Part shown: positions 28,701 to 37,698 of the stretch, piece after piece | Layout of the letters: each line of letters begins with the position of its first letter | How positions within the stretch are numbered: position 1 is the stretch's first letter | Origin: SIG672 sp045605765 | GTDB lineage: Bacteria > Bacillota > Clostridia > Oscillospirales > CAG-272 | Length of the DNA: 64,000 nucleotides | Direction: 5' to 3' | Assembly: GCA_045605765.1 (NCBI GenBank) | Contig: JAZUQQ010000004.1 | Location: 124,001 to 188,000 of the forward strand | The notes under the pieces: model-generated | Databases searched by the model: none | Seen by the model: only the letters and a program-made list of their open reading frames with translations | Told to the model about the DNA's origin: nothing | Translations under genes and position numbers: made by a program

Positions 28701-31700
28701 TTTTAAGTGCGGTGAGATTTGCGAAAGCATACGAACCGATGGTCTTGACTCCCTCGGGAATTATGACCTCTTCAACCGTATTTTCACCGATAAACCACAT
28801 CTTGGTAGCGTCCGGCTCTTCCTCGGTTATGTCAGAGGGATCTTTCGGGATATATTCGAAGTTCGAGAATGCGAACTGTCCGATCTCGGTAAGTGCGAGA
28901 TCCTTGGGAATGTCAACGCGTCCGCCAAGACCGAAGTAGTGAGTCAGCGAAGGACCTGTGGTTATGTAGGGATCCTTGATCTCAATGCTTATCGTCTTGG
29001 AGTAGTATGTGCTCTTGCCGTCCATTTCCACACGTGCCGTAACAGAAGCAAAGCCCTCGGCTACTGCCGTGATAATGCCGTTTTGATCTACCTTAACGAG
29101 ATTTTCGTTGCTCGACTCAAAGATCACCTTCGTCGTATCGGGGAAATAAGCGTCAAGCTTATATCTTATCGTTACCGACTCAGACGGGAACATCGAGAGT
29201 GAGTAGGAGTTCTGTGACGGGAATTTCATTTCATTTCCCATTTCACCGATATCTCTATCGGCAGAGGCTACGTAGTAGTACGCCTTATTTGTACGGTATC
29301 CCGACAGATAGAAGTTGTCGGTCACAGGCTTATCGTAGCGTCTGTATCCGTCCTCGTTTTCGCCAAGGACCTTAACGGACAGTATCGCCTGCATCGTACC
29401 CTCGTGATTTCTTGCGATTATTTTCGTAAGTCCGGGAGAAAGAGCAACCATTTTGTTGTTTACTATTCTTGCGACCTTGGTGTTGGTCGAGGTGTAGTTA
29501 AGAAGCTCGGACCACTCGGTTCCGGGATAGGTCTTTGGAGTAAGCGTATAGACCTCGTTGGGACTGAGAACTACCGCGTTAGCGTTTTCTCCCTTGCTCA
29601 TTTCCTCTTCGAAATAGAAGTCGGAAAAATCGTCGGGAAGCGAGATCTCGTAAGTCGCAAGGTTAAGCGCGTAGTCGTAAACAGCTACTGTGAAGCAGTT
29701 TTTTGTGGTAGACTTATTTCTTATGTCGTCAACGTAGTCTGTAAGCTCGTAAACTACCTCGCTCGTTGAGTTGACAGACGAATATATCGGAGTCATATAC
29801 TGATCGAAGTTGTAGAGCATAGCTGCGCCCTGATCGTCATATCCGACGTATCCGGGCTGCATAGCCATGGAATAGTGGTTATCAAAGATCGAAAGACGAG
29901 CGTAAAGTCTGGTCTTTTTAGCCGACTTATCATACTCTGTATAGTAATCAACGTCGGTAATTGCAGGAGCCTCGAAGTCGGTAACGAGCGGAAACTCAAA
30001 TACGTTCGAGTCGTTGGTTTCGGCTCCGCCGTCGCCGTAATCGAGGTAAGCTTTAAGCGTTACCGTATATTCAGTGTTGTTTTTGAGGTTTGCATCTATC
30101 GCGCTGAACTCTATCTTGACATTCGCTGGATAGATCGTTCCGCCGTCGCCGTAGGATTTGCGGACGTCCTCCTCGACTTTGGTGAACACAACCTCGCCGG
30201 TCGAATCCTCAACTATCGATATTTCAATAGTCGCGGCGTTTCTGAGAAGTCCCGCCCATACGAATCTGAGCGAGTTTATCGTATCTGTCTGGTTGGAGAG
30301 TGCTATGTACTTTCTGTCTGCCGCGATAAGTCTCGACGAGGGATTCTGAATGAAGTAGTAAGATCCGAGGAAGCTTACGTAGTCATCAGAAATTCCGCCG
30401 ATAGGACGTGTCGCGTATGCATCGGGAAGAGTTTTATCTTCAAGGTCGATCGAGTCGTCGATCTCGTCCTTGTTGGTTTCGAAATAATCAAGGTCGAATA
30501 TGGGAGCCTCAGTCCAGTCGCCGTAGAAAGCGAGGTAAGGAACGCTGAGGTCGATTTCGGTACCGGAAACGGCGTCGAGAACTACAAATCCTTCCACGTA
30601 CATACCGTTTTCGAATGAGTCGTCCATATATTTCTTGTCGGCATCACTGAGAGTGATGGTCACGGTAACATCCGCAACCTCTCCCGCACCTACGGTCACC
30701 TTGTTTCCCTCGAGAGTTCCGTTATTGACAGAAGAGATAACGACCTTTGCTCCGCCAAGTATATATCCCTGCTCGGTAACGGTGGTTTCGCCGTCGTTTG
30801 TCTTGGTTTCGCTGACGCCCTCGGTCATAACGTATGCCGAGACATCGTATGCAAGAGAACTATCCCCAAAATTGTTTATCGAGAATTTGAGAGTGTAAAC
30901 ACCTGTCTTGCTTGGATCGTCACCGAGCTCGATCTTAGACTTATCCATTATAGAGCCGTTCTTGCGATCGTAGGTTACGATATATGCAGGAGTTGCGGCA
31001 GAGCTCGTAAGGTTTGCAAGACCTGCGCCCTGCTTTCTTACCGAGTAAGGAAGTCCGTTTACGTTATATATAATGTCCGCAGTAGACATCATAAGTCTGT
31101 TTACAAGAGCGGCAACCTCAACGGGGTTGTTTCTGAGCTCGGGGAATGTGCTGAGCACGTACTGACGCATAAGAGCAGTAACACCCGACATATTAGGAGT
31201 TGCCATCGATGTTCCCGAAAGGCGGTCGTACGACTGACCGGGAACTGCCGAGAGGATCGATCCGCCGTGTGCGGTGATCTCGGGTTTGAGTTCAAGGTCG
31301 GGAGTAGGTCCCCACGAGGAGAAGTCAGACATAAAAGGACCCGAGGTCTGCGAGCGACTGATTTTGATAATTCCGCTCTTAGATGCCGCGAGCAGCTCAC
31401 CGTCGTCCTGACGAATCGAGCAGACAGGAATTGTGGTGTCGCCGACGTTCATCTTGATCTCACCCGAAACGTTATTATAGATAATAACTCCTGCCGCGCC
31501 CTTCTGTTGTGCGACGTTTGCCTTTTCCTCAAAGGTAGTAGAACCGCGTCGAACGAGAACTATCTTTCCCTTTACGTCTATTCCGGTATAGTCGGCAGAG
31601 CGCCCTGCCCCCGGAATGGTTATGTATTCAATTTCAAGCGAGTCCTCACCGTCTCTGAATATTTCATCAAAAAAGTCCTTTTCTTCCTGGACGCGATCGG

Positions 31701-33039
31701 TCGATTCGGTGAAATAAATTATTCTGTCGTTGTAAAGAAGGTAGGGGGTCTTTACTCCGCTTATCGAAGCTACCGAAAGAGCACCCTTGTAGGTAGAGGG
31801 CGAGCCTACCGTTGCACTGTCAGGGTTCGAGGTAAGCGGAAGGTTTCCGTTTTTCTCCGATCCGTATGTCGAGTTGAAGCTATTGGACGCCGCAACTACC
31901 ATACTGATTCCTGCTGCGCGGATCCTGTCGTAAACGCCCGATATCTGTTCCTTGTCCATCTCGCGGCTGAATCCGCAGCTCGTACCTATCGACATATTGA
32001 TAACGTCAACGCCCAGAACGACGCAGTCTTCGAGCGCGCTGAGTATCCAAGAGGTTCTTGCAGACGATTCAACGTCCGAGAATATCTTCATCTCTACGAG
32101 CTGAGCATTAGGAGCAACACCCGTGATAGTGTCGTCCTTGCCCGCAATAACACCCGAAACGTGAGTTCCGTGATCGTTAGCCGAGGGAGTCATTGGATAA
32201 ACGTCCGAATCGTAGTCGGCATAGTCAAATCCGAAAGGAACCTTGTCGCTTATATATACGTCGGAAGCGGTAAGACCTGCCTGAATATCGGAGGCTACCG
32301 TATCACCTACAAGCGCGACAACCTTTTCAAAGGTAAGTCCGAGTTTACTTCTGTCTGCAGTAAAGTTGGAATCAAGAAAAGCGGTATGATAGTAGTCAAG
32401 ACCGGTATCGAGCACCGCTATTACCATTCCCTCTCCGCTATAAGGGAAATTTGAGCTGTTGAATATTCCCGTGTCATAAACATTTACGTTATTCTCTACG
32501 AGTTTTGTATCGGCAGTCTTGTAAACGTCGCCCACGATAACATTGGCACGGTTTCCGAATGTCGTGCAGACCTCACTAAAATCACCCGCCTTGATAGTTA
32601 TTTCAAAGCCGCTTAAAATGGTTGAATAGTCTGCGCCCTGAGCATACTCGACATCAGTCTCGTTAAGCATAGCGAGAAGCTCCGCTTTTTCTCCTAAAAT
32701 ATCTGCTTTAAGCTTTGCCGCATCTTCCGTAAGGGAAAATTCGGATATAGACATATTCCTGTTCTTTAACTCGTAAGCATCGAGCAGTGACGTCTTGTCA
32801 ATCTGTACTATGAGCGATATCTCATCGGTATCTCTTACTCCTTCGGGAAGCTGATAGATAACCGAAGTATTGAAAAAGTCCTTAAAATTTGTGTTTATGT
32901 CCCCGCCTAAAAGCCGTATGAGCGAATTTTCCGCAGATACGCTCAGAGGCGACACAAGCGTAGAGATGAGCAGAGCAAGTACCGTTATAATCACAAGCGA
33001 ACCTGATACGAGTCTGGTCCAGAGTGTTTTTCGTGTCAT
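25696..33039 (-). CDS. Giant cell-surface subtilase with PA, Ig-like and leucine-rich repeat domains
   Basis: 2447 aa from ATG at 33039 (AAAGGAAAC upstream; the longer frame runs into the promoter). Signal peptide to about residue 36 (VSA/EN). Prodomain about 60-190. Peptidase S8 follows with Asp211 (AVLDTGLDY), His290 (NDHGTHVSG), oxyanion Asn near 386 and Ser611 (SGTSMATPNMSG). A protease-associated domain is inserted at about 470-560 (GKIVLVRRG..FEEKANVAQQKGAAGVIIY). Fn3-like regions come next, then two bacterial Ig-like segments (about 1145-1220 and 1290-1345). About 800 residues of BspA-type LRR_5 repeats (IGEYAF..C..L..V.L) cover 1380-2180. A membrane helix at about 2370-2395 and a charged tail end the protein. 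The architecture is like lactocepin/C5a peptidase but ends in a membrane helix rather than LPXTG. Confidence 0.93.
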   Translation of the reverse strand: MTRKTLWTRLVSGSLVIITVLALLISTLVSPLSVSAENSLIRLLGGDINTNFKDFFNTSVIYQLPEGVRDTDEISLIVQIDKTSLLDAYELKNRNMSISEFSLTEDAAKLKADILGEKAELLAMLNETDVEYAQGADYSTILSGFEITIKAGDFSEVCTTFGNRANVIVGDVYKTADTKLVENNVNVYDTGIFNSSNFPYSGEGMVIAVLDTGLDYYHTAFLDSNFTADRSKLGLTFEKVVALVGDTVASDIQAGLTASDVYISDKVPFGFDYADYDSDVYPMTPSANDHGTHVSGVIAGKDDTITGVAPNAQLVEMKIFSDVESSARTSWILSALEDCVVLGVDVINMSIGTSCGFSREMDKEQISGVYDRIRAAGISMVVAASNSFNSTYGSEKNGNLPLTSNPDSATVGSPSTYKGALSVASISGVKTPYLLYNDRIIYFTESTDRVQEEKDFFDEIFRDGEDSLEIEYITIPGAGRSADYTGIDVKGKIVLVRRGSTTFEEKANVAQQKGAAGVIIYNNVSGEIKMNVGDTTIPVCSIRQDDGELLAASKSGIIKISRSQTSGPFMSDFSSWGPTPDLELKPEITAHGGSILSAVPGQSYDRLSGTSMATPNMSGVTALMRQYVLSTFPELRNNPVEVAALVNRLMMSTADIIYNVNGLPYSVRKQGAGLANLTSSAATPAYIVTYDRKNGSIMDKSKIELGDDPSKTGVYTLKFSINNFGDSSLAYDVSAYVMTEGVSETKTNDGETTVTEQGYILGGAKVVISSVNNGTLEGNKVTVGAGEVADVTVTITLSDADKKYMDDSFENGMYVEGFVVLDAVSGTEIDLSVPYLAFYGDWTEAPIFDLDYFETNKDEIDDSIDLEDKTLPDAYATRPIGGISDDYVSFLGSYYFIQNPSSRLIAADRKYIALSNQTDTINSLRFVWAGLLRNAATIEISIVEDSTGEVVFTKVEEDVRKSYGDGGTIYPANVKIEFSAIDANLKNNTEYTVTLKAYLDYGDGGAETNDSNVFEFPLVTDFEAPAITDVDYYTEYDKSAKKTRLYARLSIFDNHYSMAMQPGYVGYDDQGAAMLYNFDQYMTPIYSSVNSTSEVVYELTDYVDDIRNKSTTKNCFTVAVYDYALNLATYEISLPDDFSDFYFEEEMSKGENANAVVLSPNEVYTLTPKTYPGTEWSELLNYTSTNTKVARIVNNKMVALSPGLTKIIARNHEGTMQAILSVKVLGENEDGYRRYDKPVTDNFYLSGYRTNKAYYYVASADRDIGEMGNEMKFPSQNSYSLSMFPSESVTIRYKLDAYFPDTTKVIFESSNENLVKVDQNGIITAVAEGFASVTARVEMDGKSTYYSKTISIEIKDPYITTGPSLTHYFGLGGRVDIPKDLALTEIGQFAFSNFEYIPKDPSDITEEEPDATKMWFIGENTVEEVIIPEGVKTIGSYAFANLTALKKVVLPSTIETIDLGAFYGCTSLQVVEGIENVKFINQNAFANCALEGTISLDSAIVLTHYAFANNANLEGVVISEAAQSVGMYAFSGCKSLKTLTVKAEKVKLGAFAFANCSSLTSVSINAAVIPTGAFHGCSSLRSVTFGKDVAVIGEYAFRDTALTEITVAEGNTALYHQAGNSYILNNEGNEIIFVATGISGVFAPDLPNVTSVANGAFSGNKNLTSIILPSVTSIGNYAFADCQRLTNVTLGTLEKIGDYSYFNVQITEAPSFEKIAHIGKYAFAGSELLHVVIPDGVTVGEGAFYECQDIISVVIGDNVILGDYAFRLDRETNYKSETYRDDASGKLVYYYVYTSALHSLTIGDNVTLGNGAFMGASELESVTLGEGAIIGDEAFYNAANLKNIDLSMVVYIGDRAFSGDVLYDFVDSSFTDPLYDENGYVYRFFATDLVNIDLSSVEFIGEGAFEYCHELVSVTLGDKVTSISALAFDNCLKLEEINLGAVKEIGDNAFANSALTEIDLSGAEKIGEYAFVYSEKLEKVIFAENADNIEIAEGAFSYCTMLSELVNLDNVTYVGDYSFAYTDVVKADLSGATYIGELAFIKEEMTDFEVTLGENLESMGDNPFAMCRLPMFSSTVSESFNGKDYVTTVYTYDISENIKVIDGILYRVVPNGLELISYAGDNKTVKVADNTVRISAMAFAGTDIIRVELPKELSAIGHKAFFECESLALAVFTSYEAPILEEEYDAIYFQSGQNLPATGMYQFSDIDGNLIEYPGLEIVDFFMWNATDNATNVYYGANFVDYIGHIKKPIVMLRPVNGTYYGTFIYDQYFGNTLDGASAPDDITIAAIEAINKLPEKVSLSDKALVIAAREAYDKIATIAQQSLVDNTKLIQAEKRISDLEYLANQGGNQPPVEGGDLPTPTLPSENKISTETVIYIVLGVLLALATAAAVVFALLYFGTKKKDNAPASAESKETPAPEKQENSEESTETENGENSEAQKGADDDEK

Positions 33040-33133
33040 TGTTGTTTCCTTTCGATCTATATACTTTATATTAATACACCGTGTCTTTACTTTCGTACTT
33101 TCGTGTGAAAAAGTGAATATGCATAACCATTTT

Positions 33134-33162
33134 ATTTTAACACACCGCACCTGCTTTTTCAA
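33134..33162 (-). promoter_or_regulatory. Promoter of the protease-opp operon
   Basis: Minus-strand TTGAAA, 17-bp spacer, TAAAAT, with a leader of about 90 nt before the protease start. All seven genes downstream are spaced by 16 bp or less or overlap, so this may drive 16 kb. Apart from the divergent promoter, 33040-33334 holds nothing else recognised. Confidence 0.65.
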
Positions 33163-33215
33163 GTGTTTTTTTTAAAAAAACTACAATATTATTATTTAAA
33201 TATTTGTGAATTCTA

Positions 33216-33244
33216 TTGATTTTCACAACATTTTGTGTTATGCT
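33216..33244 (+). promoter_or_regulatory. Possible promoter for the TlpA-domain lipoprotein
   Basis: TTGATT, 17-bp spacer, TATGCT; a weaker match, 91 bp upstream of the ATG. Confidence 0.35.
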
Positions 33245-33334
33245 TATTCTGGTTATTTACTTCTATGTTCCGGAAGCATTTTTCATTTACCGGGCAGACG
33301 TAAAAATATAGTTACATTCAGGAGAACACAAACG

Positions 33335-36202
33335 ATGAAGAAAATCACAACCGCGCGCACCCTTATCGCGCTAATTCTACTCGTCTCAATGCTCTTCTCT
33401 ATGCTTTGCGCGTGTGAAAAGCCTGACGATACGGATGACAATGTTCCCTCGAACCCTGATTCGGGTTCTCAGGGCGGTCCGGATGAAGATACCAATCTCT
33501 CGGCACCTAAGGTTGAATACTCGATCAAGGTGCTTTCGGCAGGCGGACTTGCACTTGACGACGTTAAAGTTTACGTATATGCAGACGATACGCTTGACAA
33601 CCTCGAAGGCTTTGCCGAAACCGACTCAAACGGAATCGCCAAGATGAAGCTTGCTAAAAAATCGGAGTATTGTGCGGTACTTTCGGGAGTCCCCGAAGGA
33701 TATGATGTTGCGGAGTCCTTCGCTCTCACCGAAACGGCAACCACAATTACGCTCACTTCTTCGGTAATTGCAAACGAGAGCCTTTCGGGGGTTACCTACG
33801 AACTCGGTTCTGTAATGCGCGATTTCAGCGTTGTCACCAGAAACGGAAATACCGTAAGACTTTCCGAACTTCTCAAAGAGAAAAAGGGCGTAATGCTCAA
33901 CTTCTGGTTCACTACCTGCTCGCCCTGTCAGAAAGAATTCCCTTATATGGCGGCATCTTATGAAAAATACAAGGACGATATAGAGATACTGGCTCTTAAC
34001 AATATAAACACCGAAGACGATATCGACTTCTTTGAATTATCCTACGGACTCGATCCCCTTCCTTTTCCAAAAGTAAAGGATTATACACAGCTCAAAAATG
34101 CTTTTAACATCCAGAACTACCCCACATCAGTAATGATAGACCGATACGGCGTTGTATGTCTCATTGAGGTAGGCGGTCTTCCCTATCAGGAACCCTTCGA
34201 TGCAATGTTCGAGTATTTCACTTCGGATAATTACGTTCAAAAGCTCTTTGAAAATCTCGAAGAACTCACTCCCGCGCAAAAGCCCGACGTTGATATGCCC
34301 TCATCTGACGAAATCGCAAATATATTCAACAAAGGTGAGATAGAGGTCACCTACCGACCCGAAGAAGACGAGCAGTCGGCAGAGTTCGCTTGGCCCTTTA
34401 TCATCGGCGAAAAGAACGGTAACGCCTGCGTTATGAGCTCCAACGCCAACAAAGCGTCCTCATATGCCATTATGTATGCAGACATCGTGCTCAAAAAAGG
34501 GCAGGCACTCGCATTCGACTATATTCCCTCAACAGAACGCGGCTCTGATGCTCTTATAATCATAGTTGATGGCGAAGACATCTATCAAATATCGGGACTC
34601 GGTGAAAACTGGACCACCTGTTATCCCTACGTTGCAACCGAGGACGGAACATACGAGGTAGCCTTCGTGTATTTAAAGGATGCTACTGCTAACGAGGGTG
34701 AAGATACCGTATATCTCAAAGACCTTCGCGTAGTTGCAACGGCGGACATCGATACCCCCACATATATTCCCAGGGAGGCGGCAACCAACCGCAACGAAGA
34801 CGGTCTTGGATTTAAAAATTATATCACCACAGTTTACAACGAAAAAGACGGATACTATCACGTAAACGATACAAATGGTCCGCTCCTTCTCGCAAACCTT
34901 ATGAGACCTTCAAATTTCAGCGACCTTTCGATATTCGAAATGGTAACCGACCCCACCTCAAACACAAATCAATTCTATAAAGAAATACTCCCTTATATGA
35001 ACTACTCGTCCAACTCGGAATTCACGGGAGTTTGCACGGTAAACGAAGGACTTCGTACTATTCTTGAAAAGATAGCAAACGTAGCGGGATTTGAGCTTAA
35101 CAATCCCGATCAGTGGCTACAATTCTGCCTATACTACGATGCATACGGAACAAATGGTGCACAGCTCTTTGACCCGATACGCGGACTCGCTCCGTTCTCG
35201 GCATTCGAAGCAAAGGAAGGAAAAGACAACAGCGTAACCTACAACCGCGTTATTATGCCCCGCGGTCTGCTCTACAAATTCGTTCCCACAAAGTCAGGTG
35301 CATACCGCATCACATCCGACAGCGATTATGAGGTGAACGGCTGGATCTTCATTGACGAAGATTTCAGTCCGGACAAGGAAGAAAGAACTTGCTACTACGC
35401 CTACGACGGCGGAGAGAGAATGTATAACGACTCTACCAACTGCTCTATGGTAATATATATGGAAGCAGGTGAGTCGTACTACATAGACATCGCATATTAC
35501 GATGTATATCAGGAAGGTACCTTCACATTCGAGATAAAATATCTCGCCCCTTCGACCGACATATTTATGATAGCATCTCCAGGATTCTTCACCTACTACG
35601 AAAATGAAAACACCGAATCGGTAAACGAGATCATCGCAGGCGGTATTGAAGTCGCGCTTGGAAGTGACGGATACTATCATCAAAAGCTCGCAGACGGCTC
35701 TCTCGGCTCAATAATTTACGCTGATTTTACCGGAACTACGGGAATTTTCAACAAATCGCTCACTCAGATGATTGCTCTCGGTTCCTTCAATTTCGGTCTT
35801 ACCGAGGACGATCAGTATGTACTCAATTATATTTCTCAGTTCTTCAAAAAGCTTAACATCGACGCCGGTGCGCGTCCCGCAGATCACCGCGAGGCTCTTA
35901 TAAACGAATTTAAAGCCCTTTGGGGCGAAACCTACTCAGAATATGCCGAAAGCTATAAGATCGAGGATGTTATCGCAGGCATATATCACGGCAAGGGCGA
36001 GGATCTGTCATCTATCGCACAAAAATATGCCAATATGGCAAACGGAGTCACATCTCCCGCAGAGCGTGTGGGCTGTGTTGCAGTAAACAAGGAGCTTGCG
36101 GATCTTCTTCAGATCCTCATGGATAAATATACTTTCCAGGGCGTTGACACCTCTTGGAGAAAGCTCTGCTTCTACTATGAGCATTTCGGACCCAAGGCTT
36201 AA
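33335..36202 (+). CDS. Large lipoprotein with TlpA-like thioredoxin domain and repeated external modules
   Basis: 955 aa from ATG at 33335 (CAGGAGAAC upstream). Lipobox MLCAC, Cys27. Residues about 60-140 form a small Ig/prealbumin-like domain (EYSIKVLSAGGLALDDVKVYVY...DSNGIAKMKL). Residues about 155-290 form a TlpA/ResA-like thioredoxin domain with FWFTTCSPCQKEFPYM (CSPC, 195-198) and a cis-Pro segment NYPTSVMIDRYG. The rest is unfamiliar: a beta-rich segment, then two copies of a module with DGYYH and a following DG..LL, the second shared with the next gene. It probably reduces or carries disulfides outside the membrane; the partner may be the NapH-TlpA protein encoded at 38479-40026. Confidence 0.82.
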   Translation: MKKITTARTLIALILLVSMLFSMLCACEKPDDTDDNVPSNPDSGSQGGPDEDTNLSAPKVEYSIKVLSAGGLALDDVKVYVYADDTLDNLEGFAETDSNGIAKMKLAKKSEYCAVLSGVPEGYDVAESFALTETATTITLTSSVIANESLSGVTYELGSVMRDFSVVTRNGNTVRLSELLKEKKGVMLNFWFTTCSPCQKEFPYMAASYEKYKDDIEILALNNINTEDDIDFFELSYGLDPLPFPKVKDYTQLKNAFNIQNYPTSVMIDRYGVVCLIEVGGLPYQEPFDAMFEYFTSDNYVQKLFENLEELTPAQKPDVDMPSSDEIANIFNKGEIEVTYRPEEDEQSAEFAWPFIIGEKNGNACVMSSNANKASSYAIMYADIVLKKGQALAFDYIPSTERGSDALIIIVDGEDIYQISGLGENWTTCYPYVATEDGTYEVAFVYLKDATANEGEDTVYLKDLRVVATADIDTPTYIPREAATNRNEDGLGFKNYITTVYNEKDGYYHVNDTNGPLLLANLMRPSNFSDLSIFEMVTDPTSNTNQFYKEILPYMNYSSNSEFTGVCTVNEGLRTILEKIANVAGFELNNPDQWLQFCLYYDAYGTNGAQLFDPIRGLAPFSAFEAKEGKDNSVTYNRVIMPRGLLYKFVPTKSGAYRITSDSDYEVNGWIFIDEDFSPDKEERTCYYAYDGGERMYNDSTNCSMVIYMEAGESYYIDIAYYDVYQEGTFTFEIKYLAPSTDIFMIASPGFFTYYENENTESVNEIIAGGIEVALGSDGYYHQKLADGSLGSIIYADFTGTTGIFNKSLTQMIALGSFNFGLTEDDQYVLNYISQFFKKLNIDAGARPADHREALINEFKALWGETYSEYAESYKIEDVIAGIYHGKGEDLSSIAQKYANMANGVTSPAERVGCVAVNKELADLLQILMDKYTFQGVDTSWRKLCFYYEHFGPKA

Positions 36203-36223
36203 ACAAAATAAAGGTAAAATGTT

Positions 36224-37510
36224 ATGAAAAACAAAATATTTGCAAAATTTTTGTGTGTGATACTATCTTTGACCTGCATTTTCTCACTCTGCGCCCTGCT
36301 TGCTTCATGCAACAATGGTGGCTACGATGAAAACACAGACGGTGATACACCAAAAGGTAATATCAACTACACGGTAAAGCTTGTGGATTACGCGGGATCT
36401 CCCATCAGTGATGTTGTCGTACACGTTCTCAAAAATGGTCAGCAGGTCAAAATGAACGTCACAGGTCCCACGGGAGTTGCAAAATTCTCGCTTGAAGCAG
36501 GAGATTACACCGTCGCTTTTGAATCTGCCGACGAAGACAAGACTTTCGCCTACGATGAAGCAAAGTGCGTTCTGAGTGCCAATAATCCCGAAATAACGGT
36601 AACGCTCTATAACGGGCTCAAAGAATCGGGAAGTATTATGTTCACCGTAAATGACGTTGATACTGAGTTTAAGACATACGCTCTTGACGCAGGAGAAAGC
36701 TTTGTTAATATTTCTGAGGGCGGAACCTCATATTTTATCTTTACCCCAACCAAACAGGGTCTCTACAAGATATCCTCGTCCGACCATTCGGTAAAGGTAG
36801 GATATCACGGTGCTCCCACATTCCCTCAGCTAAACAACATTGCGGATATGAATGAAGACCTTTCCTTCTACTTCAACGTGAAGGATTCGCATATCGGAAC
36901 AAGCGGAACCGGAACGTCGCAGTACATCATAAGTGCGGAGAATATCGGAGAAACTGCTATTTCCTGCATTATTAAGGTCGAGCGCGAGGGCGATTACATC
37001 AAGGACGTAACCGACGAGCCTTGGACAGACGTAATGCCGACAAACAAGCTTGAAAAGTACGTTCCCGAAGCTCCCTTGAGCGAGAATATGTTAACAAATC
37101 TCGACATCACGAATGCAGGACTCACCGTTGTATTTAACGAAAACGACGGATATTACCATCTCGGAAGCGCAGACGGTCCTCTCGTTCTTGTTCGCATATC
37201 GTCCGAAAGCGATTATATCGCCTCTTTTACCGAAATTTGCGAGACCGACAGACTCGCGGCTTACTTTTACGATGAAAACGAAAAGTTCGTGAAAAAGGAA
37301 AGCTTTAATAAGCTTATCGCAAAATATGCCGAAATATGCGACGAAGTCACAGGTGTATGTCCTCTCGACAAAGATCTTGAATATATGATAAAGACGGTCG
37401 GAGAATACAAGGGCTGGTGGAATTACGAGGCGGGCACTCAGATATTCGCAAACATTGTAGTTCCCATCCAGAACGCTTGGCTCTTTGCTTGTTGCTACGT
37501 TTCACAATAA
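36224..37510 (+). CDS. Lipoprotein with Ig/prealbumin-like domain and DGYYH module
   Basis: 428 aa. Lipobox ALLASC (Cys at about 29) after a signal helix. Residues 45-130 resemble the small domain of the preceding protein (NYTVKLVDYAGSPISDVVVHVLKNG...GPTGVAKFSLEAGDYTV). A beta-rich segment (SYFIFTPTKQGLYKISS) and the C-terminal module FNENDGYYHLGSADGPLVL...TGVCPLDKDLEYMI...KGWW follow. It lacks the thioredoxin domain. Only 21 bp follow the preceding gene, so both sit in one transcript, which ends at a strong hairpin. Confidence 0.75.
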   Translation: MKNKIFAKFLCVILSLTCIFSLCALLASCNNGGYDENTDGDTPKGNINYTVKLVDYAGSPISDVVVHVLKNGQQVKMNVTGPTGVAKFSLEAGDYTVAFESADEDKTFAYDEAKCVLSANNPEITVTLYNGLKESGSIMFTVNDVDTEFKTYALDAGESFVNISEGGTSYFIFTPTKQGLYKISSSDHSVKVGYHGAPTFPQLNNIADMNEDLSFYFNVKDSHIGTSGTGTSQYIISAENIGETAISCIIKVEREGDYIKDVTDEPWTDVMPTNKLEKYVPEAPLSENMLTNLDITNAGLTVVFNENDGYYHLGSADGPLVLVRISSESDYIASFTEICETDRLAAYFYDENEKFVKKESFNKLIAKYAEICDEVTGVCPLDKDLEYMIKTVGEYKGWWNYEAGTQIFANIVVPIQNAWLFACCYVSQ

Positions 37511-37523
37511 TAAACCAAACGTC

Positions 37524-37560
37524 AAAAATCGGTCGGAAGTCTCCGACCGATTTTGTTTTA
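37524..37560 (+). terminator. Terminator of the two-lipoprotein unit
   Basis: AAAATCGGTCGGA/TCCGACCGATTTT stem with loop AGTC, then GTTTTA. Confidence 0.88.
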
Positions 37561-37631
37561 GAAAAAAGCACTCTTTTTTTAGTTTTAATACAAAAGTTTC
37601 AGATTTTCCAAGAATTATTTTTAGAAAGCTA

Positions 37632-37660
37632 TTGTAATGTTGTCACCGAAGTGATATAAT
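37632..37660 (+). promoter_or_regulatory. Promoter for the third lipoprotein
   Basis: TTGTAA, 17-bp spacer, perfect TATAAT, 38 bp upstream of the ATG. Confidence 0.65.
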
Positions 37661-37698
37661 AGCGGTGTTCAAAACTAAGAAATATCAGGAGGATAAAT

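Noticed and set aside
26000..32500. Long frames antisense to the giant protease (for example 22649-23827 and 31267-32454)
   Set aside because: They mirror the reading frame of the real gene, have no start signals and carry Cys/Arg/Ser-rich composition without motifs.
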